From Streptomyces albospinus (GTDB taxonomy: Bacteria; Actinomycetota; Actinomycetes; Streptomycetales; Streptomycetaceae), in the NCBI RefSeq assembly GCF_014648695.1, contig NZ_BMRP01000008.1, positions 61,605-125,604 of the forward strand: a stretch of DNA of 64,000 nt. Direction: 5' to 3'. The notes beneath the pieces were generated by a model. It was given only the letters and a program-made list of their open reading frames with translations. It was not told where the DNA came from and searched no databases. A program made the position numbers and the translations under genes. How positions within the stretch are numbered: the first letter of the stretch is position 1; every line of letters begins with the position of its first letter. Below are positions 26,556-35,290 of the stretch, piece after piece.

Positions 26556-27019
26556 AGGAGCCCGAGGACACCGAGGCCGAGGAGGCCGTCCCTGCCGAGG
26601 CCGTTGCCTTCGAGGCTGGCCGCCGCGTCCTCTTGCCGGCCGCGGTCCCCGCTGCGGCGCTCGTCGTCGCCACCGCGGCGCTCGTCGTCGCCGCCACGGC
26701 GGTCGTCACCGGCACGGCGGTCGTCGCCGCCACGGCGCTCATCGCCGCCACGGCCGTTGTCATCGTCGTCGTAGCGGCGGTGCTCGCCACGGCGGCCGAA
26801 GTCGTCGTCGTCATGGCGGACGTGATCGCGCCGGCGTTCGTTGCTGCCGCCATGGCCGTGGTGACGGCCTTGGGTGTGGTGGCAACGGCTGTGCGTGTGG
26901 CACATGACGGTGTGTCCGTTGCCGTGGGGGGCCGCGGTCGCGGCGCCGGTCATCGGCACCGCCAAGGCAGCCGCGGTCAGGCCGGCCACCGCGAGCCCAC
27001 GAGGAATCGAACCAAGCAT
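26552..27019 (-). CDS. Secreted Arg/Asp/Gly repeat protein
   Basis: A 155-residue protein with a clear signal peptide (AGLTAAALAVPMTGAATAAP, cleavage near residue 31). A His/Cys-containing segment follows (MCHTHSRCHHTQGRHHGHGG), then about 60 residues of degenerate repeats of the type RRGGDDE, giving a polyampholyte of alternating Arg-Arg and Asp-Asp. The C-terminus is a hydrophobic LLGLGVLGLL. The His-rich part could bind metal and the hydrophobic end could associate with the membrane or self-assemble. I know no family. The stop codon overlaps that of the convergent SPFH gene by three bases. Confidence 0.7.
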   Translation of the reverse strand: MLGSIPRGLAVAGLTAAALAVPMTGAATAAPHGNGHTVMCHTHSRCHHTQGRHHGHGGSNERRRDHVRHDDDDFGRRGEHRRYDDDDNGRGGDERRGGDDRRAGDDRRGGDDERRGGDDERRSGDRGRQEDAAASLEGNGLGRDGLLGLGVLGLL

Positions 27020-27199
27020 TCTTCCACCTTTTCTCGGCTGTTGTGCAGAAGAAAGAGCATTCTCCGCATGCGCGACAATAAGGGGGAATTTGGGACATCG
27101 GCGTCGTTGACCCGCCAGAGGATCACCGGAACGCAGCAGGGATTGGGACAGAAGCCGACGGGACCCGCGGCCGTTCCAGCGACGGGATCTGGCACGCCG

Positions 27200-27844
27200 T
27201 CAGCCGCCGCTACCCCCCGGCCCCTCCCCCGCGTCGTCCGCAGGCAGCCCCTCCAGCAAGGTGCCCAGTGCGCCCACCACCAGTCGGCAGACCGTGTCCG
27301 GGTCGGCGCCGGCCAGCGGCTCCTTGCCGACCACCACCCGCATCAGGCCGATGCCCAGCAGCCAGGACAGTGCCAGATCGCCGCGCAGATCGCCGTTGTC
27401 GGCCTTCGAGAGGGTGGCCAGCACATCCGCGTACTCGTCGCCGAGCCCCTTGAGCGCTTCGGAAATTTCGTCGCTGCCGCCGATCGAGCGCAGGCAGACC
27501 TCCAGCGAGCGGTCGGCGCCGGGGCCGCGGCCCTCGCCGAGCATGCCGCGGAGCGCGACCTCGAACAGCCGCTCCGCCGGGGTGGTGCGCAGCTGTTCGT
27601 GGCCGCCGCGCGCCATGACCTCGCCGAAGAGGGCCTTTTTCGAGCCGAAGTAGCGGAACAGCAGGGCCTGGTTGACTCCCGCCCGGGACGCGATGTCGCG
27701 TACCGTCGCGCGCTCGTAGCCCCGTTCCGCGAACAGGTCCGACGCGGCGTCGAGCAGCAGCCTCCGGGTGGCCTGTGCGTCCCTGCGGTGCTCACCCCCG
27801 GTGCCGCCGTGCGGGTACTCCGCCATCGCCTCCCCGATCGCCAC
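27200..27844 (-). CDS. TetR-family regulator of the adjacent P450
   Basis: A 214-residue repressor. I chose GTG at 27844, which follows AAAGGGGAG at a 4-base gap, over ATG at 27826. The helix-turn-helix is typical (LLLDAASDLFAERGYERATVRDIASRAGVNQALLFRYFGSKKAL). The remaining helices resemble the TetR_C domain (DUF-type 'TetR C-terminal' with LSWLLGIGLMRVVVGKEPLA). It is divergent from the P450-ferredoxin operon. The perfect palindrome at 28002-28019, overlapping that operon's transcription start, is the probable binding site. Confidence 0.92.
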   Translation of the reverse strand: MAIGEAMAEYPHGGTGGEHRRDAQATRRLLLDAASDLFAERGYERATVRDIASRAGVNQALLFRYFGSKKALFGEVMARGGHEQLRTTPAERLFEVALRGMLGEGRGPGADRSLEVCLRSIGGSDEISEALKGLGDEYADVLATLSKADNGDLRGDLALSWLLGIGLMRVVVGKEPLAGADPDTVCRLVVGALGTLLEGLPADDAGEGPGGSGG

Positions 27845-27970
27845 GCGCCACTCCCCTTTCCGCCGGCCCGCCTCGGGCCGCCATCGTCCGACATGGCCCC
27901 GCCATGATCCGTGCTGGACCACGGAGATCAACATCCCACGGCCCGTCACCAGGTCGGCCACAAATGATCG

Positions 27971-27999
27971 TTGACCGCTGCGGGAGACCGCCCTACCGT
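27971..27999 (+). promoter_or_regulatory. Promoter of the P450-ferredoxin operon
   Basis: TTGACC (-35) at 27971-27976 and TACCGT (-10) at 27994-27999 are separated by exactly 17 bases, a good match to the Streptomyces vegetative (HrdB) consensus. The predicted start of transcription falls inside the downstream palindrome. Confidence 0.65.
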
Positions 28000-28001
28000 G
28001 A

Positions 28002-28019
28002 TGTAAGCAGGTGCTTACA
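28002..28019. promoter_or_regulatory. Palindromic operator for the TetR regulator
   Basis: TGTAAGCA and TGCTTACA are perfect 8-base arms separated by GG, located immediately after the -10 box and 14 bases before the P450 start codon. A repressor bound here would block transcription initiation. The divergent tetR gene is the obvious candidate. Confidence 0.8.
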
Positions 28020-28033
28020 CAAGGGAGGTCACC

Positions 28034-29224
28034 GTGACCACAGCCGATACAGCACCCCTCACCTACCCCTTCAACACCCCTGAGGGCCTTGACCTTTCGG
28101 CGGAGTACGAGCGGGCGCGCAACCGCCCCGGGCTCCTGAAGGTCCAGATGACATACGGCGAGCCGGCCTGGCTCGTCACGCGGTACGCCGAGGCCCGCCT
28201 CGTCCTCGGCGACCAGCGGTTCAGCCGGGCCGAGGGAGCCCTGCACGATGAACCGCGGCAGTCCGAGGGGCGCCGGGACAGCGGCATCCTGGGCATGGAT
28301 CCGCCCGATCACACCCGGCTGCGCTCCTTGGTGGCGAAGGCGTTCACGGTCCGTCAGGTCGAGAAGCTCCGGCCGCAGGTCAAGGAGCTGACCCGGGAAC
28401 TGCTCGACGAGCTGGAAGCGGCCGGGCCGCCGGCGGATCTGGTCGACCGCTATGCGCTGCCCATTCCGGTGGCGGTGATCTGCCGGTTGCTGGGGGTGCC
28501 GACGGAGGACCGGCCGCGGTTCCGGAAGTGGAGCGATGCGGCGCTGTCGACCAGCTCGCTGACCGCGGAGGAGTTCGACGCGAACCAGGAAGAACTCCGG
28601 GCGTATATGCGGCAGTTGATCGAGGAGCACCGGCGGGCGCCGCAGGACGATCTGATGACGGCGCTGATCGACGCGCGGGATGTCGACGACCGGCTGTCGG
28701 AGCTCGAACTGGTCGATCTGTGCGTGGGGATCCTGGTCGCCGGGCACGAGACCACCGCGACGCAGATTCCCAACTTCGTCCTGGCACTGCTGGACCACCC
28801 CGGCCAGCTCGCGCTGCTACGGGAGCGTCCGGAGCTGATCGGGACCGCCGTGGAGGAGTTACTGCGCTTCGTACCGCTCGGCAGCGGGGCGAGCCAGCCG
28901 CGCTACGCCAAGGAAGACATCGATGTCGGCGGCACGCTGGTGCGCGCCGGTTCGCCCGTCCTGGTCGCGGTGGGCGCCGCCAACCGCGACGCGCTGCGGT
29001 TCGGCGCACCGGGGACGCTGGACATCTCGCGGGCCGGCAACCAGCACCTCGGCTTCGGCCACGGCGTCCACCACTGCCTGGGGGCGCCGCTGGCCCGGCT
29101 GGAGCTCCAGGAGGCGATCCTGGCACTGGTCACCCGCTTCCCGGAGCTCCGTCTGGCCGGCGATGTGGTGTGGAAGACCGAGATGCTGGTGCGCGGGCCG
29201 CGCGTCATGCCGGTGGGGTGGTGA
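28034..29224 (+). CDS. Cytochrome P450 (CYP105/107-like)
   Basis: A 396-residue P450 with a GTG start after AAGGGAGG. It has the I-helix AGHETTATQ, ExxR in EELLR, and the haem loop FGHGVHHCLG with the ligand Cys348. A [3Fe-4S] ferredoxin gene overlaps its stop codon, giving a self-contained electron supply apart from the reductase. Leu276 is encoded by TTA (28859-28861), so full expression should need the bldA tRNA and be tied to development or secondary metabolism. Repression by the divergent TetR is likely. The substrate is unknown, with xenobiotics or a natural product both possible. Confidence 0.95.
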   Translation: MTTADTAPLTYPFNTPEGLDLSAEYERARNRPGLLKVQMTYGEPAWLVTRYAEARLVLGDQRFSRAEGALHDEPRQSEGRRDSGILGMDPPDHTRLRSLVAKAFTVRQVEKLRPQVKELTRELLDELEAAGPPADLVDRYALPIPVAVICRLLGVPTEDRPRFRKWSDAALSTSSLTAEEFDANQEELRAYMRQLIEEHRRAPQDDLMTALIDARDVDDRLSELELVDLCVGILVAGHETTATQIPNFVLALLDHPGQLALLRERPELIGTAVEELLRFVPLGSGASQPRYAKEDIDVGGTLVRAGSPVLVAVGAANRDALRFGAPGTLDISRAGNQHLGFGHGVHHCLGAPLARLELQEAILALVTRFPELRLAGDVVWKTEMLVRGPRVMPVGW

Positions 29225-29448
29225 GCACGGTGGCCTGGAAGGCGGAGATCGATCCGCAGCTGTGCATCGCCTCGGGCGCCTGCGCCGGGGTCGCGCCGGA
29301 GCTGTTCGTGCTGGACGGCGCGCATTCCCGTCCGGTGCGTACGGACATCGCGGAGGACGAGCGCGCGCTGGACGCGGCCGATGTGTGTCCGGCGATGGCG
29401 ATCACGGTCCAGGACGGGGAGGGGCGGGTGATCGGGCCGCGGCCGTAG
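29221..29448 (+). CDS. [3Fe-4S] ferredoxin partner of the P450
   Basis: A 75-residue ferredoxin whose GTG start overlaps the P450 stop (GTGA). The cluster ligands are the cysteines in CIASGAC, plus the Cys-Pro in DVCPAMAI near the end. The second cysteine position of a [4Fe-4S] protein is replaced by the GVAPELF segment, which defines the 3Fe type. It passes electrons from a ferredoxin reductase encoded elsewhere to the P450. Confidence 0.93.
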   Translation: MSTVAWKAEIDPQLCIASGACAGVAPELFVLDGAHSRPVRTDIAEDERALDAADVCPAMAITVQDGEGRVIGPRP

Positions 29449-29532
29449 GGCGGGCGTGCGGAGACGGCGGGGCGCGGCCGGCGGGTCGCGCCCCACCGTG
29501 CGTGCGGCGGGCGGCCCGAACGTGGCCGGCCT

Positions 29533-30500
29533 CGCTCGTACCGGGAGTCGCTGGACCAGTGCGAGCGGGCGCCCCGCGGGGAGGGCTGGTACGAGCGGCG
29601 GCGCGCGGCCCGCGCCGAGGGGCGGCATCTCGGCATCGGCTACTCCTGCTTCAGCGAGCGCACCGGATACGGCTCGGCCGCGTTCGCGCAGCGCAGGATG
29701 GCGGTGGTGCCGGGTTTCGACCTCTCCGAGGTCCGGATGGACACCAGCGGCGCGGTCACCGTCACGACGGGGACGATGAGCCACGGGCAGAGCCACGAGA
29801 CGACGATGGCGCAGATCGTGGCGGATGAACTCGGGCCGGACATCGCCAAGGTGAGGCCCCATCAGGGCGACACGGACCGCATCGCCTACGGCTGGGGCAC
29901 CTTCGCCGGCCGATCGACCGCGGTCGGCGGCAGCGCCGTACGGCCGGCCGCCGGAAAGCTCGGCGACAGGCTGCGCACGATCGCGGCGGCCCGCGGGACA
30001 TCCCGTGGGAGGAGACCGCGGTCGGCCGCGGCCGGGTGTACCGCAGGGACGATCCGGCGACCGCGGTCGGCGACGAGGAGCCGGCCGACCTGGCGTATCT
30101 GCGGGCGCATCTGCTGCCCAAGGACATCGAACCGGGGCTCGGCGCGACGGCATGCTTCGACGTCTGCAACGACGGGACGTTCTCCCACGCCACCCATGGC
30201 GTGGTGGTCGAACTGCACGAAGGCACCGGGCAGGTGGAGATCCTGCGGTACCTCTGCGTGGAGGACTGCGGGGTGGCCGTCGATCCGCAGGTGGTGGAGG
30301 GCCGGCGCCGGGGCGGGATCGCCCAGGGCATCGCGGGGGAACTGTACGAGCAGGTGACGTACGACGCCCAGGGCGAGCCGTCGGCGACCGGCTTCACCGG
30401 CACCGTGCGGTTCCTGGAGGCCGACGCCGGGCGGCGGCTGCGGGTACAGGCGCGCGGCGCGGACACCCACGGCAACGGGGACGCGGAGGCGGAGGTGATG
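29533..30500 (+). pseudogene. Decayed molybdenum hydroxylase large subunit
   Basis: Pieces of a xanthine dehydrogenase / CO dehydrogenase-type molybdopterin subunit run through two frames. Frame one (from about 29533) has GIGYSCFSERTGYGSAAF, VTVTTGTMSHGQSHETT and VRPHQGDTDRIAYGWGTFAGRSTAVGG. Near 29990 it shifts to a second frame with GATACFDVCNDGTFSHATH, VEILRYLCVEDCGVAVDPQVVEGRRRGGIAQGIAGEL. Both halves of the normal N-terminal domain and the final C-terminal segment are missing. No medium or small subunit genes are nearby. It breaks off at about 30500, where an alpha/beta hydrolase fragment begins. Confidence 0.85.
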
Positions 30501-30502
30501 CC

Positions 30503-31060
30503 GAGGACACCGAGGCCGTCATCGCGGCACTCGCGCCGGACCGGCCGTTGCTTTTCGGGCATTCGATGGGCGCGCGGATCACGGCGGCGGTCGCGGCGCG
30601 CGGCAAGGTGGCGATCGGCGGCAGCGTCCTGGCCGACCCGCCGATCAGCGGACCCGGCCGCGGCCCGTACCCGACCTCCCTGGACGTGTTCCTCGGGCAG
30701 TTGTCGCAGGCCGAGCGCGGTACGGGCGCCGATGAGGTGGCCCGGTCGTGGCCGCTGGCCGCACCGGGAGCAGGAGTTGCCGGCCCGCCGGCTGTCCAGC
30801 TGCGAGCGATCACCGCCACCCATCGCGGTTTCGAAACGGAGGACTTCTTCGACCGGTGGCCCTCGGTCCCCGGCCCAACGGCCCTGCTGTACGGCGCGGA
30901 CAGCCCGGTGGTCACGGCGGCGGGGGCGGCACGGGCGCGGGCGCTGCCGCCGTCCGCCGCGTTCGCCGCGGTGCCGGACGCGGGCCACCTGATCTTCCGG
31001 GACAACCTCCCGGCGGCGCCGGCGGCACTGCGGACTGCGCTGCGCCCGATGGTCGGTTGA
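30503..31060 (+). pseudogene. N-terminally truncated alpha/beta hydrolase
   Basis: In a third frame, joined directly to the molybdenum hydroxylase remnant, about 185 residues of an alpha/beta hydrolase remain. They include the nucleophile elbow LLFGHSMGA, the acid-containing VPGPTALLYGADSP and the final histidine in VPDAGHLIF. The first strands with the HG oxyanion motif are missing, and there is no start codon with a ribosome-binding site at the junction. It looks like a deletion fusion of two unrelated genes. Confidence 0.75.
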
Positions 31061-31207
31061 GCGCGGGCGGTGTGCGCGGCGCCGCCGCTTCGCCGGTATG
31101 GCGCGGCCGGTGACGCGGTGCGGGATGCTGGCGTGAATGAGAGTGATGTGAGCATGGCGATGCCGGTCCGCGGTGGGCCGCTCGGCTCACCGTGATTGAG
31201 TGACCCC

Positions 31208-31731
31208 ATGGCTGACGAGACCACGCCCACCGCGCCCGCATCCGCCGAGTCCGTGCCGGCCGGACCGGCGTCCACCGCACCGGATTCCGCGATTCCGCAC
31301 GCCCTGACGGCCGCCCCCGGCTATCAGGTGCGCCGCCTCTACCAGGCGTATCTCGCGGTGTGGGTGCGCGCGGTCGATCCGACGCTCACCGGGCCGCAGT
31401 TCGCGGTGCTGACGGCCGTGGACGCGGCACCGGGGCGGGATCAGCGGTCCATGGCGTCGGCCGTGGCGCTGGACACCTCCACGATGGCGGATGTGGCCCG
31501 GCGGTTGGAGAGCCGGGGCCTGATAGTCCGTCGTGCCGACGCCGCGGACGGGCGCCGCAAGCTGCTGCACCTCACCGAGGGGGCAAGCGGACTCTCGGCG
31601 CCGCCCACGAGCGGGCGCGCCGGCTCGACGAACGGCTGCTGGAGCCGTACGACCCCGCGCAGCGCGCCGACCTGATGCACCTGCTGACGTCCCTGGCCGA
31701 CCGCTGGGAGGGCCTGGCCGGGGACTTCTGA
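31208..31731 (+). pseudogene. MarR-family regulator with a one-base frameshift
   Basis: From ATG 31208 the frame encodes a MarR winged-helix protein (LTGPQFAVLTAVDAAPG, then SMASAVALDTSTMADVARRLESRGLIVRR, then DGRRKLLHLTEG). At the run of five Gs at 31579-31583 the frame is lost. The expected C-terminal dimerisation helix (AAHERARRLDERLLEPYDPAQRADLMHLL) continues in the +1 frame to a stop at 31731. Adding one G would restore a 174-residue protein of normal length. This is either a recent inactivating slip or a sequencing error in a homopolymer. Confidence 0.85.
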
Positions 31732-31883
31732 CGGGCGGCCCGGTCAGCACCTCGGGTGCCCGTACCCGCCGTCGCGTCGCACGGGCGGGGCGCGCAGGCC
31801 CCGGTGGTCTCCAGCTCAGGCGCGCTGCCGGACGGGACGGCGGCGCCGGGCGCCCGCCGGATCGCCGCCGTCACCTCCCTCGG

Positions 31884-32582
31884 CTACTCCCCCGTTGTAC
31901 CGGCCGGGCGGTCCCCCGCCTTGCGGGCCAGGAGATACGCCTGCGGGCCCTTCTCATGTCCCTCTGGCTCGCGCACCACCCGGGTGTTCACGGCAAACCC
32001 GGCCTGGTTCAGCAGTTCGGCTATCCGGTCGGGCGACAGCCAGTAGACGTCGAGCGAGAGTTCATGGCCGTACGCGTGGTCCAGGTGGTGCAGCTCATCG
32101 CCGATCTTGAAGGCGAGCAGCAGATGTCCGCCCGGGGCGAGCACGCGCGCGAACTCGGCGAACAGCACCGGCAGGCGCTCCGGCGGGGTGTGGATGATCG
32201 AGTACCAGGCGACGACCCCGGCGAACCCGCCGTCCGCAAGGCCGAGTTCGGCCATCGACCCCTCGTCGAACCGCAGCTCCGGGTGCGTCCTGCGGGCCAC
32301 CGCGACCATCTCGGGCGACAGATCGACACCGGAGACGTCCAGGCCGAGCGAGTGCAGATGTCCGGTGATCCGGCCGGGCCCGCAACCGAGGTCCACGACC
32401 GGGCCGCCGCCGTCGGCCTGCACGAGTTCGGCGAAGGCGCCGAGCATCGCGCGGTCCATCGGCATGGCGGCGAGCGCGGAGCGCAGCAGCCGCTCGTAGT
32501 CGACGGCGACGGTGTCATAGGCGGTGCGGGTGCTGCGTACGTCGGACGGTTCGAGCGCGTGGGACGGATCTGATGCGGTCAT
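31884..32582 (-). CDS. SAM-dependent class I methyltransferase
   Basis: A 232-residue protein with a Rossmann methyltransferase fold. Motif I is VVDLGCGPGRITGHL (about residues 61-75), the acidic residue of motif II is in VSGVDLSPEMVAVAR, and the motif post-I/IV is AWYSIIHTPPERLPVLFAEFARVLAPGGHLLLAF. The N-terminal helix (TAYDTVAVDYERLL) is typical of methyltransferase domain 11/25 proteins. The acceptor is unknown. No good ribosome-binding site precedes the ATG at 32582. It is divergent from the MFS transporter with about 215 bases between starts. Confidence 0.88.
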   Translation of the reverse strand: MTASDPSHALEPSDVRSTRTAYDTVAVDYERLLRSALAAMPMDRAMLGAFAELVQADGGGPVVDLGCGPGRITGHLHSLGLDVSGVDLSPEMVAVARRTHPELRFDEGSMAELGLADGGFAGVVAWYSIIHTPPERLPVLFAEFARVLAPGGHLLLAFKIGDELHHLDHAYGHELSLDVYWLSPDRIAELLNQAGFAVNTRVVREPEGHEKGPQAYLLARKAGDRPAGTTGE

Positions 32583-32797
32583 GTCGAAGGACGGTAGCGG
32601 GAGGACGCAGCGGGCGTCGGCCGGAGGGCGCAGGGGACGGCCGGCGCACCGCCACCACCTCCACCGCGGGCAGCTCCGCTGTACGGCGACCTCCGCAGCC
32701 GGCGATGTCCCGGGAGGAGTACGTGCGTTCACGTCACGGCAGGGGGAGGATGGAGCCGACGGGGCATCCGGGGCCGAACGCGGGCGAGGACGGGGCC

Positions 32798-34003
32798 ATG
32801 GACGCAGACGAGTGCGCGGAAGGCGACCGGAACCGCTCCGCACGGTGGCGGCGCCTCGGTCCCCTCTACGCGGCGGGATTCACCACGGCCTTCGGGGCGC
32901 ACGGGATCGCCGCGAGCCTGGGCGCCAGACACTCCGGTCACGTCCTGCCGCTGTTCACGCTCGGGGCGCTGCTCGCCGTGTACGACGGCGCGGAGATCAT
33001 CCTCAAGCCGGTCTTCGGCACCCTCGCCGACCGGATCGGCCCGCGCCCGGTGGTGCTCGGCGGCCTCGTCGCCTTCGCCGTGGCCTCGGCAACCGCGGCC
33101 GTCTTCGGCGCGACGAACACCGGCGCACTGGCCGGTGCCCGGTTGGCCCAAGGAGCAGCCGCCTCCGCGTTCTCACCTGCCGCCTCGGCCATGGTCGCCC
33201 GGATCGGTGCGGGCAGGACGGGACACGCCTTCGGCTCGTACGGCGCCTGGAAATCCGTCGGTTACGTCCTCGGACCGCTGCTGGGCGGCGCGATCACGTG
33301 GTGGGGCGGATTCCCCGCCCTGTTCACGGTACTTGCCGCGGTTGCCGCGGCCGGTGCGGTCTGGGTGGCGGTGTCGGTACCGGCGGTGCCGCCGGCGCCC
33401 CGGCAGCGCCAGACCCTGCTCGACCTGGTACGCCGGCTCACCGACCGCGACTTCCTGCGCCCGACCCTGGCCCTGGCCGCGACCACCGCCGCGCTGAGTG
33501 CCGGGGTCGGCTTCCTGCCGGTACACGGCCGCACGGCAGGGCTCTCCTCCGTCGTCACCGGAGCCGTGGTCTCCCTGCTCGCCTGCTGCGCCGCTCTCGT
33601 ACAGCCCCTGGCGGGCCGGGCCCACGACCGCGGACGGCTCGGCCTCCGCGGCGGATCGGCTCTGGGGCTCGGACTGACCGCGGTCGGTCTGGCCGCTGCC
33701 GCGCTGCCCGGCGTCCCCGGGCTGGTGGCGAGTGCGGTGGGTATCGGGACCGGCGTCGGCATGGCCACCCCCCTGGGCTTCGCCGCGCTCGCCGCGACCG
33801 CACCGGCCGGCCGGATGGGCCGGACGATGGGGGCCGCGGAACTCGGCCGGGAAGCAGGGGACGCCGGTGGGCCCCTGCTCGTCGGCGCCGTCGCGGCGTC
33901 CGCTTCGCCGGCCGTGGGCATGCTGGCGCTCGCGGGTGCGGTGGCGGTCGCCGGGCTGGCGACGGGGGTGCGGAGGGAAGGGGCGTCGCACGGCGGCGGG
34001 TAG
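32798..34003 (+). CDS. Major facilitator superfamily transporter
   Basis: A 401-residue membrane protein with 12 predicted helices. The MFS loop 2-3 motif is recognisable as GTLADRIGPRPVVLGG, and its repeat in the second half as GRAHDRGRLGLRGGSALG. It probably exports a small molecule by proton antiport. Several in-frame starts exist upstream (ATG 32705, GTG 32725, ATG 32755). I prefer ATG 32798, which has GAGGA at a 7-base gap and begins about 20 residues before helix 1. The substrate is unknown. Confidence 0.88.
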   Translation: MDADECAEGDRNRSARWRRLGPLYAAGFTTAFGAHGIAASLGARHSGHVLPLFTLGALLAVYDGAEIILKPVFGTLADRIGPRPVVLGGLVAFAVASATAAVFGATNTGALAGARLAQGAAASAFSPAASAMVARIGAGRTGHAFGSYGAWKSVGYVLGPLLGGAITWWGGFPALFTVLAAVAAAGAVWVAVSVPAVPPAPRQRQTLLDLVRRLTDRDFLRPTLALAATTAALSAGVGFLPVHGRTAGLSSVVTGAVVSLLACCAALVQPLAGRAHDRGRLGLRGGSALGLGLTAVGLAAAALPGVPGLVASAVGIGTGVGMATPLGFAALAATAPAGRMGRTMGAAELGREAGDAGGPLLVGAVAASASPAVGMLALAGAVAVAGLATGVRREGASHGGG

Positions 34004-34182
34004 CTCATGGGCCGGCCGGCCCGCGGCGGCCTGGCCCCGCACCCGTGGATATGCGGAGGTGGGCAGAGGTACGCGCAGGCAGACGTACGCCTTCCCCGGG
34101 ACCCTTACTACAGCGTCCGGCGACGATGCCGGTGCGCCCCTCCTCGTTCGCCTGCGGGGCGGGGTGCGACGATGGGGCTGTC

Positions 34183-34944
34183 ATGGATGCGGGGCAGGTT
34201 TTGAGGGGGCTGCGCGCCGCGGTGTTCGCGGCGGTCTGTGTGGTCCTCGCTGCACTGGGGCACGTGGTGATGTCGGATACCGCGGTGCCCGGCTGGATGC
34301 TGCTCGCGTCCGGTCTGACGACGGCGGCCGGGGCCTGGTGCCTCGCCGGCCGGGAACGCGGGCCGGTACTGGTCGGGGTGCTGACCGTGGCCACCCAGGC
34401 GGGCCTGCACAGTGCGTTCTCGCTGGGTCAGGCAGTTGCCGCCGGCGCCGACGGACAACGGGCCTCGCTGGCACGGGAGTGGGCGAACACCTGGCTCTGC
34501 GGCGGACAGGGACTGTCGGTCGCCGACATCGACGCGGCACGCATGGCGTCGCAGATGGAGCAGATGGGGTCGATGGGTCCCATGGGCTCGGCGGATTCCA
34601 TGGGGTCGATGGGCGCCATGGGTGCGATGCCGGGGATGGCCGGCATGCCGTCGGGGCATCCGGGCATGCACGGCGGCGCCGGCGGCATGCTCGCCGCGCA
34701 CCTGCTGGTCGCCCTGCTCAGCGCCTGGTGGCTGTGGGGCGGTGAGCGGGCGGCGTTCCGGCTCGTACGGACCGTGTCGGCCTGGCTGTTCGCGCCCTTG
34801 GTGCTGGTGTTGCGGGTCGTACTGCCCGATGCCGGGCCCGCGCCGCGCCCCGCCCGGCAGCAGCCGCGGTGTGCGGTACGCCAGTTGCTGCTCGCCCATG
34901 CGATGTCCTTGCGGGGCCCACCGCGTGAGCCGGCTGTCGTCTGA
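34183..34944 (+). CDS. Methionine-rich membrane protein, probably copper-related
   Basis: A 253-residue protein with about five membrane helices (residues 10-30, 36-54, 60-78, 165-182, 190-210). Between helices 3 and 4 lies an extracytoplasmic or loop segment (about 120-160) crowded with methionines and histidines: MEQMGSMGPMG, MGAMPGMAGMP and GHPGMHGG. Met-rich MxxM and MxM clusters are typical Cu(I)-binding sites. The operon of a copper ATPase, PCuAC-like protein and another Met-rich protein 1.5-5 kb downstream supports a role in copper handling. The family is not otherwise recognised. Confidence 0.75.
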   Translation: MDAGQVLRGLRAAVFAAVCVVLAALGHVVMSDTAVPGWMLLASGLTTAAGAWCLAGRERGPVLVGVLTVATQAGLHSAFSLGQAVAAGADGQRASLAREWANTWLCGGQGLSVADIDAARMASQMEQMGSMGPMGSADSMGSMGAMGAMPGMAGMPSGHPGMHGGAGGMLAAHLLVALLSAWWLWGGERAAFRLVRTVSAWLFAPLVLVLRVVLPDAGPAPRPARQQPRCAVRQLLLAHAMSLRGPPREPAVV

Positions 34945-35290
34945 CAGCACGGACGAATCTCCTGGCCGGACCGGCTCGGAGGCACACAGGGGCGGACGAC
35001 AGCCGCTCCACAGAGGCTGTCGCTCCCTGGCGGCGGCACCTCCTGAAGGGCCGCTGCCCCGAGGGCCGTCGCCGTCGGAGGCTGTCGCCTCGTGCCCTCG
35101 TGCCCTGATGTCCCGGCTTCGACTTCACCGGTCGTCCGCGCCGTACGCGCGCCGACCGGATCACGCGAAGGACTCCAGAGGACTCCAGATGATGAACCCT
35201 GTCCGGATGCCGGTGGCTCCGCCGCCCGCGTCCGTTTCCCTTCCCGGCCCGCGGGTGCCCGAGGGCGGGTGCCGGTCCCGCGCCGCGGGC
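34945..35290. other. Gap between Met-rich membrane protein and anti-sigma gene
   Basis: About 345 bases between convergent genes with no supported ORF. AGGACTCCAG occurs twice in tandem at 35167-35188. I found no strong terminator hairpin. Confidence 0.35.
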
